DNA of 64,000 nt, taken from NCBI GenBank assembly GCA_964596345.1, contig CAZQSZ010000007.1:186001-250000 (forward strand). Reading direction: 5' to 3'. The notes beneath the pieces are model-generated. The model searched no databases. It was given only the letters and a program-made list of their open reading frames with translations, and had not been told where the DNA came from. A program made the position numbers and the translations under genes. This DNA comes from CADEDV01 sp964596345. Lineage in GTDB: Bacteria; Bacteroidota; Bacteroidia; Chitinophagales; Chitinophagaceae. Numbering within the stretch: position 1 is the first letter of the stretch; each line of letters begins with the position of its first letter. This document shows positions 7,179-15,736 of this stretch, one piece after another.

Positions 7179-8636
7179 TTAACTCATCCAGTTCACTCCC
7201 GATTCCGGGTTCCACTTGGTGGTACTCTTCTTCAATTTTGTCCAAAACTCTATCGAGCTCTTCCCGGTAATATCACCTACACCAAACTTACTTTCATTCC
7301 AGCCGCCAAAGGAGAAGGGTTCTCTTGGTACAGGAACACCTACGTTTACTCCAATCATGCCGGCACTTGCCCGGTCAATAATATAGCGGGCCATACCACC
7401 ATTTTGTGTAAACACGGAAGCGGCATTGCCATAAGGGTTGGCATTTTCAATCGCTAATGCTTCATCAACCGTATTAGTTCTCATTATTGAAATAACAGGA
7501 CCAAATATTTCTTCTTTGGCCACACTCATGTTTGGGGTTACATAATCAATCACTGTGGGGCCGACATAAGTGCCGTTCTCCTTGCCATTTACTTTGGCAT
7601 TGCGTCCATCTACTAAAATTTTTGCACCCTGTTTTTCGGCTTCGGTAATATAGCTTTCAATACGTTCCTTACTTTCTTTACTGATCACTGCACCCAGATT
7701 TTCTCCCGGGATAATTTTCCTGGCTTCTTCACAAATTTTATCAATGATACTGTCCACGTTGCCCACACCGATCATAGCAGAGGCTGCCATGCAGCGTTGC
7801 CCGGCGCAACCACTCATAGATGCAGCTACATTCTGCGCTGTCATTCCGGGAATGGCATCGGGCAATACCATCAAATGATTTTTAGCACCGCCGAGTGCCA
7901 ATGCCCTTTTATAATGTTGTGTTGCCCGTTGGTAAACTATTTTAGCCACTTTAGTGGAACCCACAAAGGATACGGCTTCAATGCCGGGATGATCACAAAT
8001 CGCTTCCACGATTTCCACATCACCATGAATGATATTGAGCACACCATCAGGTAAACCGGCTTCTTTTAATAATGCTGCGATCTTACCACAACACAAGGGG
8101 ACTTTCTCCGAAGGTTTGAGGATCATACAATTTCCTAAGGCAATGGCATTCGGAATTGTCCAGTTAGGCACCATGGCCGGGAAATTAAAGGGAACGATGG
8201 ATGCCACCACGCCCAGCGGCACATGTTCGGTTCTGCATTCCACGCCTTTACTGACTTCCAATATTTCACCTGTTACTAACTGGGGTAAAGAGGTAGCGAA
8301 TTCGGTCAGTTCAATACATTTTTCAATTTCGGCAACAGATTCGCTATAGGTCTTGCCATTTTCTTCGCTGCAGAGTGCTGCTAATTGTTTGAGGTCTCTT
8401 TCGAGTAAAGTTTTATAACGGAAAAAAACCTGCACCCGTTCCTTGATCGGGGTCTTACTCCAGGATACAAAAGCAGCTTTGGCAGCTTGTACGGCTGTAT
8501 CCAGGTCTTTGACGGTTGACATCGGAACTTTGGAGAGCAGGTTGCCATCCAGCGGGGAGATCACATCCAGTGTTCGCTGCGAAACGGAATTGACAAATGA
8601 TCCATTGATATAATTCTGAACAGGGGCGTACTTCAT
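7179..8636 (-). CDS. mmsA: CoA-acylating methylmalonate-semialdehyde dehydrogenase
   Basis: Oxidises malonate or methylmalonate semialdehyde with NAD+ and CoA to acetyl-CoA or propionyl-CoA plus CO2, closing the pyrimidine-degradation pathway. 485 aa, normal length. The ALDH landmarks are N151 in PFNFP, the Rossmann motif SFVGSTKVA (223-231) and the catalytic C282 in GQRCMA. Where most ALDHs have the general-base Glu, this protein has LGGAKNH with Asn253, a hallmark of the CoA-dependent MMSDH group. The ATG at 8636 fits the family start. It is the first gene of the minus-strand cluster, and its stop abuts a palindromic repeat. Confidence 0.93.
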   Translation of the reverse strand: MKYAPVQNYINGSFVNSVSQRTLDVISPLDGNLLSKVPMSTVKDLDTAVQAAKAAFVSWSKTPIKERVQVFFRYKTLLERDLKQLAALCSEENGKTYSESVAEIEKCIELTEFATSLPQLVTGEILEVSKGVECRTEHVPLGVVASIVPFNFPAMVPNWTIPNAIALGNCMILKPSEKVPLCCGKIAALLKEAGLPDGVLNIIHGDVEIVEAICDHPGIEAVSFVGSTKVAKIVYQRATQHYKRALALGGAKNHLMVLPDAIPGMTAQNVAASMSGCAGQRCMAASAMIGVGNVDSIIDKICEEARKIIPGENLGAVISKESKERIESYITEAEKQGAKILVDGRNAKVNGKENGTYVGPTVIDYVTPNMSVAKEEIFGPVISIMRTNTVDEALAIENANPYGNAASVFTQNGGMARYIIDRASAGMIGVNVGVPVPREPFSFGGWNESKFGVGDITGKSSIEFWTKLKKSTTKWNPESGVNWMS

Positions 8637-8727
8637 AGAAAAAGTTGAAAGATGAAGGATTTACAAAAGCACCACTTATAAATATACTTAATTTACCGAA
8701 GTTTGCAAGCTAAAGACCTGTCATCCA

Positions 8728-9336
8728 ATGACCCCTGAACGTATCGCCAAACTTACCGGTGTATTAGTGAAACGCCAGCCTGACCTGACCGTTGTGCTGG
8801 AGAATGTATTCGATCCGCATAATATTTCCGCTGTAATGCGTACCTGTGATGCTGTGGGGCTCCAGGATATTTATATACTGAATACAAAAATTCCCCGGCA
8901 TAAAAAATGGGGGGCCAGGAGCTCTTCCAGTGCTGCCAAATGGCTGACGGTTCACCAGTTTGAAAATGCAGAAGAATGTTTTTCATCCCTGCGGAAACGA
9001 TATTCAAAAATTTTAACGACTCACCTGAGCAGTGATGCCGTAGATTTATATGCCATCAATATGACCGAACCTATTGCCCTGGTTTTTGGAAATGAACACA
9101 GCGGCGTCAGTGATGAGATCAGGGCATTGGCGGATGGAAATTTTATTATCCCGCAGGCGGGCATTATTCAATCACTGAATATCAGCGTGGCCTGTGCCGT
9201 GACATTGTATGAGGCTTTCCGGCAAAAGAAGGAAGCGGGGCATTACGATAAACAGCGGTTAGATGAAACCCGGTATAATGAGCTTTTTAAGGAATGGGAA
9301 AATAACGGGAGAGAAGAAAAGAATTCAGACATGTAA
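8728..9336 (+). CDS. trmH: tRNA (guanosine(18)-2'-O)-methyltransferase (TrmH/SpoU family)
   Basis: SPOUT-fold methyltransferase using SAM to methylate ribose of G18 in the tRNA D-loop. 202 aa. The three SpoU motifs are clear: motif 1 in DPHNISAVMRTCDAVG (near 29-45), motif 2 in LVFGNEHSGVS (near 117-127) and motif 3 in IPQAGIIQSLNISVACAV (about 138-155). The short N-terminal part and the C-terminal tail fit TrmH rather than TrmL or RlmB, which carries an L30-like N-domain. Divergent from mmsA and 11 bp upstream of a thioredoxin-like gene. Confidence 0.9.
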   Translation: MTPERIAKLTGVLVKRQPDLTVVLENVFDPHNISAVMRTCDAVGLQDIYILNTKIPRHKKWGARSSSSAAKWLTVHQFENAEECFSSLRKRYSKILTTHLSSDAVDLYAINMTEPIALVFGNEHSGVSDEIRALADGNFIIPQAGIIQSLNISVACAVTLYEAFRQKKEAGHYDKQRLDETRYNELFKEWENNGREEKNSDM

Positions 9337-9347
9337 AGATTGTATTT

Positions 9348-9833
9348 ATGAAAACGTTCAGGATCATACTGGTTGGTATCTTTCTTTTTTCCGGTGTAAC
9401 CGTTTTTACACAGGAAATAAAAAGTATAAAGATCACCGAACTGGAAAAGACCATAGCTGAAAGCAAGACCCCGCTGATCATTAACTTCTGGGCCACATGG
9501 TGCAAACCCTGCATTGAAGAGATACCTTATTTCCAGGCAGAAGCGGCCAATCATACATCAGACAGTTTACAACTTATCCTCGTCAGCCTGGATATGAAAG
9601 AGATGTATCCAAAAGGCTTGTCTGCTTTTGTGAAGAAAAGAAAGATCAGCGCCACCGTTGTTTTCTTAGACGAGACCAATGCGGATTATTTCTGTCCCAA
9701 AGTAGATGCGAAATGGTCGGGGGCTATTCCGGCCAGTTTATTCATCAACAATAAGACAGGGTACAGGAAGTTCGTGGAAGAACAGCTTAGTGAAGAAGAG
9801 CTGAAAAAAGAAATCATGGCTATACTTAACTAA
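9348..9833 (+). CDS. TlpA/ResA-like thioredoxin-fold lipo- or periplasmic protein
   Basis: 161-aa secreted thioredoxin-fold protein. An N-terminal hydrophobic signal (about residues 3-20) is followed by the active site WATWCKPC (cysteines near 51 and 54) and a cis-Pro segment near GAIPASLF. TlpA-like proteins keep extracytoplasmic cysteines reduced, for example in cytochrome c maturation. The gene follows trmH by 11 bp and converges on the next gene with a 6-bp gap. The client cannot be inferred. Confidence 0.85.
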   Translation: MKTFRIILVGIFLFSGVTVFTQEIKSIKITELEKTIAESKTPLIINFWATWCKPCIEEIPYFQAEAANHTSDSLQLILVSLDMKEMYPKGLSAFVKKRKISATVVFLDETNADYFCPKVDAKWSGAIPASLFINNKTGYRKFVEEQLSEEELKKEIMAILN

Positions 9834-9839
9834 ACAGGA

Positions 9840-10697
9840 TTACCACCCTGTCACTAATAAATTTTTCGCGGCACGTACGCTGCATTTTGTGTACTTTGAA
9901 TAAGCCTCAGCTGCCTTTGTCCTGATGATCTCATTTGATTTTCCATCTACATAAGCTGAAAGGGCATCGTGCAGAGTATATGCTTCGGGTCCCATTAACC
10001 CCGAAGTCCATAAGACCGGGTTGGCATTAGCCGCATTCAGATATGCTGAAAAATACTTTTTACTAATACAGGCCAGGATAATACAATCTCTTTTTTTGGT
10101 GTCTGTATTTTGTTTCAATACTGGTAACCGGAAATCCATGAGCCCGTTGTGTCCGATTAAGGAGAGAAGTTTTGCATTACCCCGGATACCCACTACCTGG
10201 TCTTTAATATGAAGGGTATCTTTTGTTTGTCCTGAAATCCCGTTTAAAAAATCTATCGTACAGTTCCGGATATATTTTCCATCATAAGCGTCTGCCACCA
10301 GAAAATATCCGGTTTTTATATGTTGAAAAACCAGCCTATCCGGTATTATTGAGTCAATTTTCCTCGATTCAATAAATTCCCATTCTTTACTTTTTTTAAA
10401 ATAGGTTCGAACTCCATAGGCCCATCCCCAGTAAAGATTATTATCAGGATCCTGGCCATTTCCGATTTTAGCAGGAACCGGCACTATCCCCTGGTATTTA
10501 TTATCGCAAAGGGCAACAAATACATGTATGCTTTTTGTTGTTGTATCAACTACCTGCTGAATGTTCGGGGTTCCGGCATTACCGGTAGCATTAAAAACAT
10601 GTGTTTGCCCAGGAGTTCTGTCAACGCATGAAAGATTAGTAATCCATGCTAATAAAATAAGGCCGAACACAATCGCAAATAGGGATATCCTTTTCAT
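9840..10697 (-). CDS. lipoprotein of unknown function
   Basis: I do not recognise this family with certainty. The product (285 aa from the ATG at 10697; a TTG one codon earlier is less likely) has a signal peptide ending in a lipobox, ITNLSC, with Cys24. The mature part has a conserved-looking block VFVALCDNKYQGIVPVP near 58-75, then NGQDPDNNLYWGWAYGVRTYF and a glycine-rich GHNGLMDF motif. This looks like a soluble alpha/beta enzyme-like domain rather than a barrel. The C-terminus has many Ala and Lys residues. It is preceded by a 65-aa membrane protein gene whose stop lies 3 bp before this start codon, so the two are likely cotranscribed. Confidence 0.75.
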   Translation of the reverse strand: MKRISLFAIVFGLILLAWITNLSCVDRTPGQTHVFNATGNAGTPNIQQVVDTTTKSIHVFVALCDNKYQGIVPVPAKIGNGQDPDNNLYWGWAYGVRTYFKKSKEWEFIESRKIDSIIPDRLVFQHIKTGYFLVADAYDGKYIRNCTIDFLNGISGQTKDTLHIKDQVVGIRGNAKLLSLIGHNGLMDFRLPVLKQNTDTKKRDCIILACISKKYFSAYLNAANANPVLWTSGLMGPEAYTLHDALSAYVDGKSNEIIRTKAAEAYSKYTKCSVRAAKNLLVTGW

Positions 10698-10700
10698 CAA

Positions 10701-10898
10701 TCAGCTTATTTCTTCTCTTTTCATTTCTTCCCTTGCCTTGGCCAGTATATACATAAAATAGGCAGCGGCCCCGAGGCTGACGATAGCGAGGATGATCCCC
10801 ATAACACTTTGGTAATAGATAGCCCTGGCAAGGCAAAAGCCCACGATGCTGATAAATCCAAGAACAATCAGTTTGTTGAAGAATGACCGGGTGATCAT
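10701..10898 (-). CDS. small two-helix membrane protein
   Basis: 65 aa. Two hydrophobic segments (about residues 9-27 and 33-51) and a charged C-terminal tail (KAREEMKREE). No family recognised. Its stop codon is 3 bp from the start of the downstream lipoprotein gene, so the two probably form one transcript. Confidence 0.6.
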   Translation of the reverse strand: MITRSFFNKLIVLGFISIVGFCLARAIYYQSVMGIILAIVSLGAAAYFMYILAKAREEMKREEIS

Positions 10899-10964
10899 AA
10901 GCTGGTTTTTGGTGTTGGAATGTACATGTCAATAGTTGGATGCAGCTCCTTTTCATTTCCATAA

Positions 10965-11000
10965 AAGAAAATAAAAAACCCTGTACTTTTTGTACAGGGT
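10965..11000 (-). terminator. rho-independent terminator downstream of the thioredoxin-family gene
   Basis: A perfect 9-bp stem ACCCTGTAC / GTACAGGGT (10978-10986 and 10992-11000) with a 5-nt loop, followed on the minus strand by a T-rich run. It sits 21 bp past the stop of the gene at 11022-11627. Confidence 0.85.
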
Positions 11001-11021
11001 CCTTCAATAAGATCAGGCAGA

Positions 11022-11627
11022 CTAGTTCAGCCGTTTGATAGAACAGCCTACAGAACGGGATTGTTTGACAGAAATATCTTTGCCTGCCTTCATTTCGTCA
11101 ATGGCCGCCAGCAAATGTTTGCGGCTGACCGCAGCAGCATCGCCGGGGTTATCATCAATCGCACCATGGTAGACCAGCTTACCGCTGGCATCAAACAGGA
11201 AACATTCCGGGGTTCTGTTGGCACCGAAGGCATCTGCCTGGGCAGAATTTTTATCAACCAGGTAGTGCCAGTTATAGCCCTGCGCTTTGGCATAGGCTTT
11301 CATATCTTCAAAAGAATCATCCTCATCACGTTTGCCCTCATTGGAATTGAGAATTGCCACACCGATATCGTTTCCCAACGCATATTTACAGGCCTCGTAG
11401 GTACGGCTTTGATTTTTTACCACGTAAGGGCAGGTATTGCAGCTGAACATCACCAGCAAACCGTTTTTCTTTTGGGCTTCTTTCAGGGATACCTCCTTGC
11501 CGGAAATATCTTTCATTTTCAGATCAGGATTAGGGACCGCTGATCCAAGGGGAAGCGGGTCAGCAGGGGCTGCTAAAAACAAAGCGGCTGCAAGAACCGG
11601 GAAAGCTGCAAAAAGTATTTTTTTCAT
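11022..11627 (-). CDS. secreted thioredoxin-family / AhpC-TSA-like protein
   Basis: 201 aa with an N-terminal signal peptide (about 1-20) and a thioredoxin-like fold. The redox motif is SCNTCPYV (CxxC, cysteines near 63 and 66). Further landmarks are GVAILNSN and a cis-Pro region NRTPECFLFD. It resembles the 'thioredoxin family protein' group with an AhpC/TSA domain found next to redox-stress genes in many bacteria, rather than a classic peroxiredoxin with PxxxTxxC. Substrate unknown. Followed by a clear terminator. Confidence 0.82.
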   Translation of the reverse strand: MKKILFAAFPVLAAALFLAAPADPLPLGSAVPNPDLKMKDISGKEVSLKEAQKKNGLLVMFSCNTCPYVVKNQSRTYEACKYALGNDIGVAILNSNEGKRDEDDSFEDMKAYAKAQGYNWHYLVDKNSAQADAFGANRTPECFLFDASGKLVYHGAIDDNPGDAAAVSRKHLLAAIDEMKAGKDISVKQSRSVGCSIKRLN

Positions 11628-11705
11628 CTGTTATAAATTTAAGAGTGAAAAAATTAGGCTGTACTGGTTAACAAGTAGGAACTGCTATAGTTCAAATTTC
11701 GGAAA

Positions 11706-12674
11706 TCAGGCCGTCTTTTCATCGCCGTCCGACCCCATATTCTTCCGCTCGTCGGCAATTTTTTTGAGGGAAGAAATACTGACATTGAGTTCAAAACCGA
11801 TCAGTAATACAAGGGAATTGAAATAGATCAGCAACATCAGGATCAGCACCGTTCCGATGGAACCATACAGCTCATTGTAATTCCCGAAGTTATTGACCCA
11901 CCAGGAAAAACCCATGGTGAAGAGGATCATCAGGAACGTGGCCAGTATGGAGCCGGGATTGATCAGGCTCCATTTTTTATGCACAGCCGGCGCATGCCGG
12001 TAGATATAAGAAATGGATGCAAAGAATAAGAGGATGATGATCAGCCAGCGAAGGTTATTAATTACCTCGATCAGCGTTTTATTTTCAATACCCAGCCAGC
12101 TGAGCACCGCATCTCTTGCAATCAGGAGCAATACAGAAAGAACAACAAGAAAGAACAGGATGATTGTGATCTTCAGTGCCACCATCCTGTTTTGAAAACC
12201 CGTTCTTTTCCTGAACCCGATATAATTTTTATCGAAGGAACGCATGATACCGATCATGGCATTGGAAGAAAAGAACAAAGACAATACAAAACCTAATGAC
12301 AAAAGCCCGTTGCGGGGATTATTGATGAAATCTTTCAGGAACTCGATCAGGTACGAGTTGTTCTTTTGCCCGGGTATCACATCCCGGATCAGGCTGTACA
12401 TCTCTTCCTGGAATTGCTGGCGGATAGGAAGAAAGGGGATCAGTGTAAACAAGAAGATGATCGCAGGCGGGATGGCCATTACAAAGTTAAACGCAATAGC
12501 AGAAGCTCTTTCCGTCATCCCTACAGTTTTTACCTGGCCGATAAAGAACTGCACCACATCATACAACGCAATACCCCGGAAACCCGGCAGGAAAATGGCT
12601 TTGCTTTTCCGGATCATAAAATCAACCGGGGCCGATTTCAGTAAAGCAGTTGTTATCCGGGTGATTAATGGCAT
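11706..12674 (-). CDS. YihY/BrkB family inner-membrane protein
   Basis: 322 aa with about six hydrophobic helices and the YihY-family core (MTERASAIAFNFVMAIPPA near 52-70; LLSLGFVLSLFFSSNAMIGI near 124-143; GFSWWVNNFGNYNELYGSIG near 248-268). Homologues were once annotated as ribonuclease BN or BrkB; transport or envelope roles are proposed but not settled. It ends the long minus-strand run that begins with miaB, 2 bp after mltG. The C-terminus is hydrophilic and Lys/Asp-rich. Confidence 0.88.
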   Translation of the reverse strand: MPLITRITTALLKSAPVDFMIRKSKAIFLPGFRGIALYDVVQFFIGQVKTVGMTERASAIAFNFVMAIPPAIIFLFTLIPFLPIRQQFQEEMYSLIRDVIPGQKNNSYLIEFLKDFINNPRNGLLSLGFVLSLFFSSNAMIGIMRSFDKNYIGFRKRTGFQNRMVALKITIILFFLVVLSVLLLIARDAVLSWLGIENKTLIEVINNLRWLIIILLFFASISYIYRHAPAVHKKWSLINPGSILATFLMILFTMGFSWWVNNFGNYNELYGSIGTVLILMLLIYFNSLVLLIGFELNVSISSLKKIADERKNMGSDGDEKTA

Positions 12675-12676
12675 GT

Positions 12677-13720
12677 TCAGTTCTTTGAAGAAGCTTTATT
12701 GATGCTGTCTTTCTTTTTCATAAGAATGGTGAGTTCTTTCTGGTATAATCTCGCATATTTTAAATGATCATCATAATTAGTGGTAAAAATATGCGTACCG
12801 TCAAATGTACTGTTAGCCACAAAGTAGATATACTCTGTTGCAGGGGCATCCAGTACGGCATCGATCGTTTCTTCGGATGGAGTGCAGATAGGGCCCGGCG
12901 GCAATCCTTTATTGATATAAGTATTATAAGGAGAGGGAGTTTGTAAGTGCACATTGAGGATTCTTCTCAATCCAAAATCTTTCATTGCAAATTTTACAGT
13001 GGGGTCTGCCTGCAGGGGCATTCCCTTTCTGATCCGGTTCAGGTAGGTGCTGGCAATATTGGGCTTGTCAGATTTTTTATTTGTTTCCTCTTCAATGATC
13101 GAAGCCAGCGTAATCACTTCAACTGGCGATAAATGCAGGCTGTCTGCTTTTTGTTTCCGCTCCTTGTTCCAGAATACTTCATATGCTGTATGTAACTGGC
13201 GGAATACTTTCCCCGCTGTTGTATTCCAGTTGATGCTGTAGGTAAGTGGTAATGCAACGGCCATTGCTGTATTGGTATCCAGGTCAAAGGGCTTGAGTGA
13301 ATCAGGGTTATTGAGAAAGCTGATCATAGCTGCTGAATCACATTCAAACAGTTTACCCACTTTAGAAGCCAGTACTTCTTTTGTCCTGATCTTGGTGATC
13401 ACAAAATTGACAGGCGTTTGGTTACCTGCTCTCAGCATTCTTACCAGGTCAAAAAGGCTCATCCCTTTTTTTAGTTTATAGCGGCCGGGTTTCACGGTGT
13501 TATAGCGGAGCAGGGAAGAAGCATAATTGAACCAGGTTTTGCTGCCGATGTATTTTTTATCAACAAGCTCTTGCTGAACATCGTCATAACTTGCCCCGGT
13601 TTTGATATAAAAAAACTCCCCGGAAGGAGTGGAGACAGCGCTGCCATAAAATTTCATAGCTACAAAAGCAACCATGAAGATGATAATGGCCAGCAGGCCA
13701 AAGATGATTTTCCTTTTCAT
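12677..13720 (-). CDS. mltG: endolytic murein transglycosylase MltG
   Basis: Membrane-anchored lytic transglycosylase that cuts nascent glycan strands and helps set their length. 347 aa: an N-terminal transmembrane helix (about 4-22), a LysM-like segment around 40-110, then the YceG catalytic region with LASIIEEETNK, where Glu210 aligns with the catalytic Glu of E. coli MltG. ASTYLNRIRKGMPLQADPT is the family signature. The C-terminus is Lys/Ser-rich. It sits between secG and yihY. Confidence 0.92.
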   Translation of the reverse strand: MKRKIIFGLLAIIIFMVAFVAMKFYGSAVSTPSGEFFYIKTGASYDDVQQELVDKKYIGSKTWFNYASSLLRYNTVKPGRYKLKKGMSLFDLVRMLRAGNQTPVNFVITKIRTKEVLASKVGKLFECDSAAMISFLNNPDSLKPFDLDTNTAMAVALPLTYSINWNTTAGKVFRQLHTAYEVFWNKERKQKADSLHLSPVEVITLASIIEEETNKKSDKPNIASTYLNRIRKGMPLQADPTVKFAMKDFGLRRILNVHLQTPSPYNTYINKGLPPGPICTPSEETIDAVLDAPATEYIYFVANSTFDGTHIFTTNYDDHLKYARLYQKELTILMKKKDSINKASSKN

Positions 13721-13763
13721 GAATAACTGTTATTGGTTTTGACAGGGTTGGTTCGTCAACAAT

Positions 13764-13803
13764 TTAAATAAAAAACCCGATCCTGTATGAAACGGGACCG
13801 GGT
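13764..13803 (-). terminator. rho-independent terminator after secG
   Basis: Stem arms 13775-13786 and 13791-13803 (ACCCGATCCTGT against ACGGGACCGGGT) with a short loop. On the minus strand they are followed by a T-rich run. Lies 20 bp past the secG stop, so mltG probably has its own promoter or depends on readthrough. Confidence 0.75.
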
Positions 13804-13822
13804 GAAATTATATAGCGATGAA

Positions 13823-14191
13823 TTATTTCGTTGAATCCGGGGTTGCAGTACCAGGAGTTGTTGCAGCTGGTGTGGTTGTCCCTGGGTTGATCGGGGGAAG
13901 CTGGTTGGTAGCTGGTGCCTGCTGGTTAGTGGGAGCCGATATTTCAATATTCTGTGTTGCGCTTTTGCCACCCAGGAAAATGCTGGAAGTAAGGCAAAGC
14001 ACAGCGATCACCACTGCAAATATCCAAGTACCTCTTTCGAGTACATCATTGGTTTGTTTAACGCCCATGAACTGGTTGCTGAAACCAGCGATATTACCGG
14101 CCAGTCCGCCACCTTTTGGATTCTGGATCAATACAATAAGACCAAGTACCACACTTGCCAGGATGATCAATACGATAAAAAGGATCGACAT
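13823..14191 (-). CDS. secG: preprotein translocase subunit SecG
   Basis: Small SecYEG accessory subunit, 122 aa. Two helices (about 2-24 and 56-76) flank the conserved PKGGGLAG motif (26-33) and the GVKQTNDVLERGTW segment. The C-terminal ~40 residues are Pro/Thr/Ala-rich, the low-complexity tail common in Bacteroidota SecG. It lies 2 bp after the TPR-protein gene. Confidence 0.93.
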   Translation of the reverse strand: MSILFIVLIILASVVLGLIVLIQNPKGGGLAGNIAGFSNQFMGVKQTNDVLERGTWIFAVVIAVLCLTSSIFLGGKSATQNIEISAPTNQQAPATNQLPPINPGTTTPAATTPGTATPDSTK

Positions 14192-14192
14192 A

Positions 14193-15128
14193 TCAGGATT
14201 GCTTTAATTGTTCAATTAGGCCTGCAAAATAAGAGCTTTTGGAGGGATTGAGCAAACTTAATTTCTGGTAGGTGATGATGGCTTTAGCCGTATTTCCCTG
14301 CTTGGCCCAGACTTCGGCCATGGCTTCGGTCAGCACATCGCCTTCCGTGAGTGATTTTTCGGCTAATTGCTCCACTTTTTGCTCAGCCTGCTGGTTGTTT
14401 GCCACATTGCTGAGTTCGGCGGCGGGTACTTTTTTGATCGTTTTCAGCCATTCGGTAAAACTTTTGAGTTGCTGGCCGAATTTATCCTTAGGCTTTTCTT
14501 CCGTACTGAATTTGATGCCCTGGGAAGCAAAATAATCGACGGTATGATAGGGCTCGAAGGTCAATGTGGCATTGGCCGGATCAACAGGCTCTATTTTAAA
14601 AGCAGGGATTTTAATAGCTGGTTCTTCCTGTTCCAGTGCCACGGCTTGTTCTGTTTCAGTAACAGCTCCGGGTTCTTTTATGTCTTCTTGTTTTGAAAAA
14701 ATATTGGTCACCACTTCTTCCACCATTGTTGGTGTTTCGGGAGCAGGGTAGGAAGCTGCTGTTTCTATTTCTTTAGTAACAGGGTTGGCTGTTGGTAATT
14801 CAAGAGACGCTTCTTCTGTTACTGTTGCTTCAATAACGGGCCCGGCTGCAGGAAGCAATTCTTTTTCTCTTGTTTTAATGCTAACCGTTCCCTTTTCATT
14901 CAATAACTGGTCAAGCCAGAAAGGGTTGTGAAAATAGATATCATTTGCAGGCTGTTCCATTCCGGATGAACCTTCATGTCCTGTTTTTATTTTTTGCGAT
15001 ACTAATAATTGAATGGCTGCTGAATAAGGGTATTTGGCGGCAAGCTGCTGTAACTCCTGCACACTGCATTGCTGCAGATCGTCTTTCTGTAAAAATGATT
15101 GTACCAGTTGCTGAATTGCGCTGTTCAT
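14193..15128 (-). CDS. TPR-like protein of unknown function
   Basis: 311 aa, no signal peptide. The N-terminal ~50 residues are helical and Gln/Leu-rich. The middle (about 90-200) is Glu/Pro/Thr-rich and probably disordered. The C-terminus contains a TPR-like unit (LTEAMAEVWAKQGNTAKAI, then YQKLSLLNP near 268-295). It lies between lptE and secG with 2 bp to secG, as in other Bacteroidota where such a protein sits in this neighbourhood. The function is not known; a scaffold role in envelope assembly is a guess. Confidence 0.8.
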   Translation of the reverse strand: MNSAIQQLVQSFLQKDDLQQCSVQELQQLAAKYPYSAAIQLLVSQKIKTGHEGSSGMEQPANDIYFHNPFWLDQLLNEKGTVSIKTREKELLPAAGPVIEATVTEEASLELPTANPVTKEIETAASYPAPETPTMVEEVVTNIFSKQEDIKEPGAVTETEQAVALEQEEPAIKIPAFKIEPVDPANATLTFEPYHTVDYFASQGIKFSTEEKPKDKFGQQLKSFTEWLKTIKKVPAAELSNVANNQQAEQKVEQLAEKSLTEGDVLTEAMAEVWAKQGNTAKAIITYQKLSLLNPSKSSYFAGLIEQLKQS

Positions 15129-15148
15129 GGGCGCAATTTAAGTCTAAC

Positions 15149-15736
15149 TTACCAGTTGGAGAAAATGCGGTTGAAAATATCATCCGTCAATCCACGAACG
15201 ATCTCTTCTATCCGTTCGGCTTCTGCCTGCTGCAATGATTGTGTGGCAGAAAATTCAATATTCCGGGTGATATCATAATCAGTGGTCTTATCGGCTTTGC
15301 GGTCAAAAACAGCTACATGCACCCCGATCGTTAACCGGTTGCCTGATTCCCGCTGCCCGGAAATAGCAGAAGTGCTGAGATCGTATTGGGAAACATAACC
15401 ACTGATCTCCCAGTCCGCATTATCGCCATTGGTTTGAGAAAGTCTTGTCTGGCTAACGATCTTCTGGCGAAGCTTATCGGATAGCCTTGGGCTCAGTTGC
15501 GGGTTAACGTATCTTGCCTTATTGTCAAAGAAATTTACTTTTACGGATTTGATTGTATCGGGAATCGAGATATCCTTGAACTTATAAATATTACAACCGC
15601 TGTTCACTGCACCGGTAAAGAGAAGTATGGCAATAACAATAACGGTATATAAAGCAGGAAGGATAGTTCTGCTGTAACGACTTTTTTCGTTCGTACTTTG
15701 TATTTCGTACTTCGTATTTGCTTCCTTATTCTTCAA
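15149..15736 (-). CDS. lptE: LptE-family LPS-assembly lipoprotein
   Basis: Outer-membrane lipoprotein that would plug LptD and help place LPS in the outer leaflet. 195 aa. The mature domain matches Bacteroidota LptE: CNIYKFKDISIPDTIKSVKVNFFDNKARYVNPQL-like opening, split here across residues 48-82, and the WEISGYVSQYD strand. The lipobox VNSGC puts the modified Cys at 48, unusually late. Residues about 9-18 (KYEIQSTNEK) lie in a TACGAAGTACGAAATACAAAG-type repeat near 15690-15722, so the long n-region is probably repeat-derived. It overlaps the upstream regulator gene by 11 bp, suggesting translational coupling. Confidence 0.85.
   Translation of the reverse strand: MKNKEANTKYEIQSTNEKSRYSRTILPALYTVIVIAILLFTGAVNSGCNIYKFKDISIPDTIKSVKVNFFDNKARYVNPQLSPRLSDKLRQKIVSQTRLSQTNGDNADWEISGYVSQYDLSTSAISGQRESGNRLTIGVHVAVFDRKADKTTDYDITRNIEFSATQSLQQAEAERIEEIVRGLTDDIFNRIFSNW

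Noticed and set aside
11061..11543. 160-codon plus-strand frame over the thioredoxin-family gene
   Set aside because: Antisense shadow; the minus-strand protein has a signal peptide, CxxC motif and a terminator.
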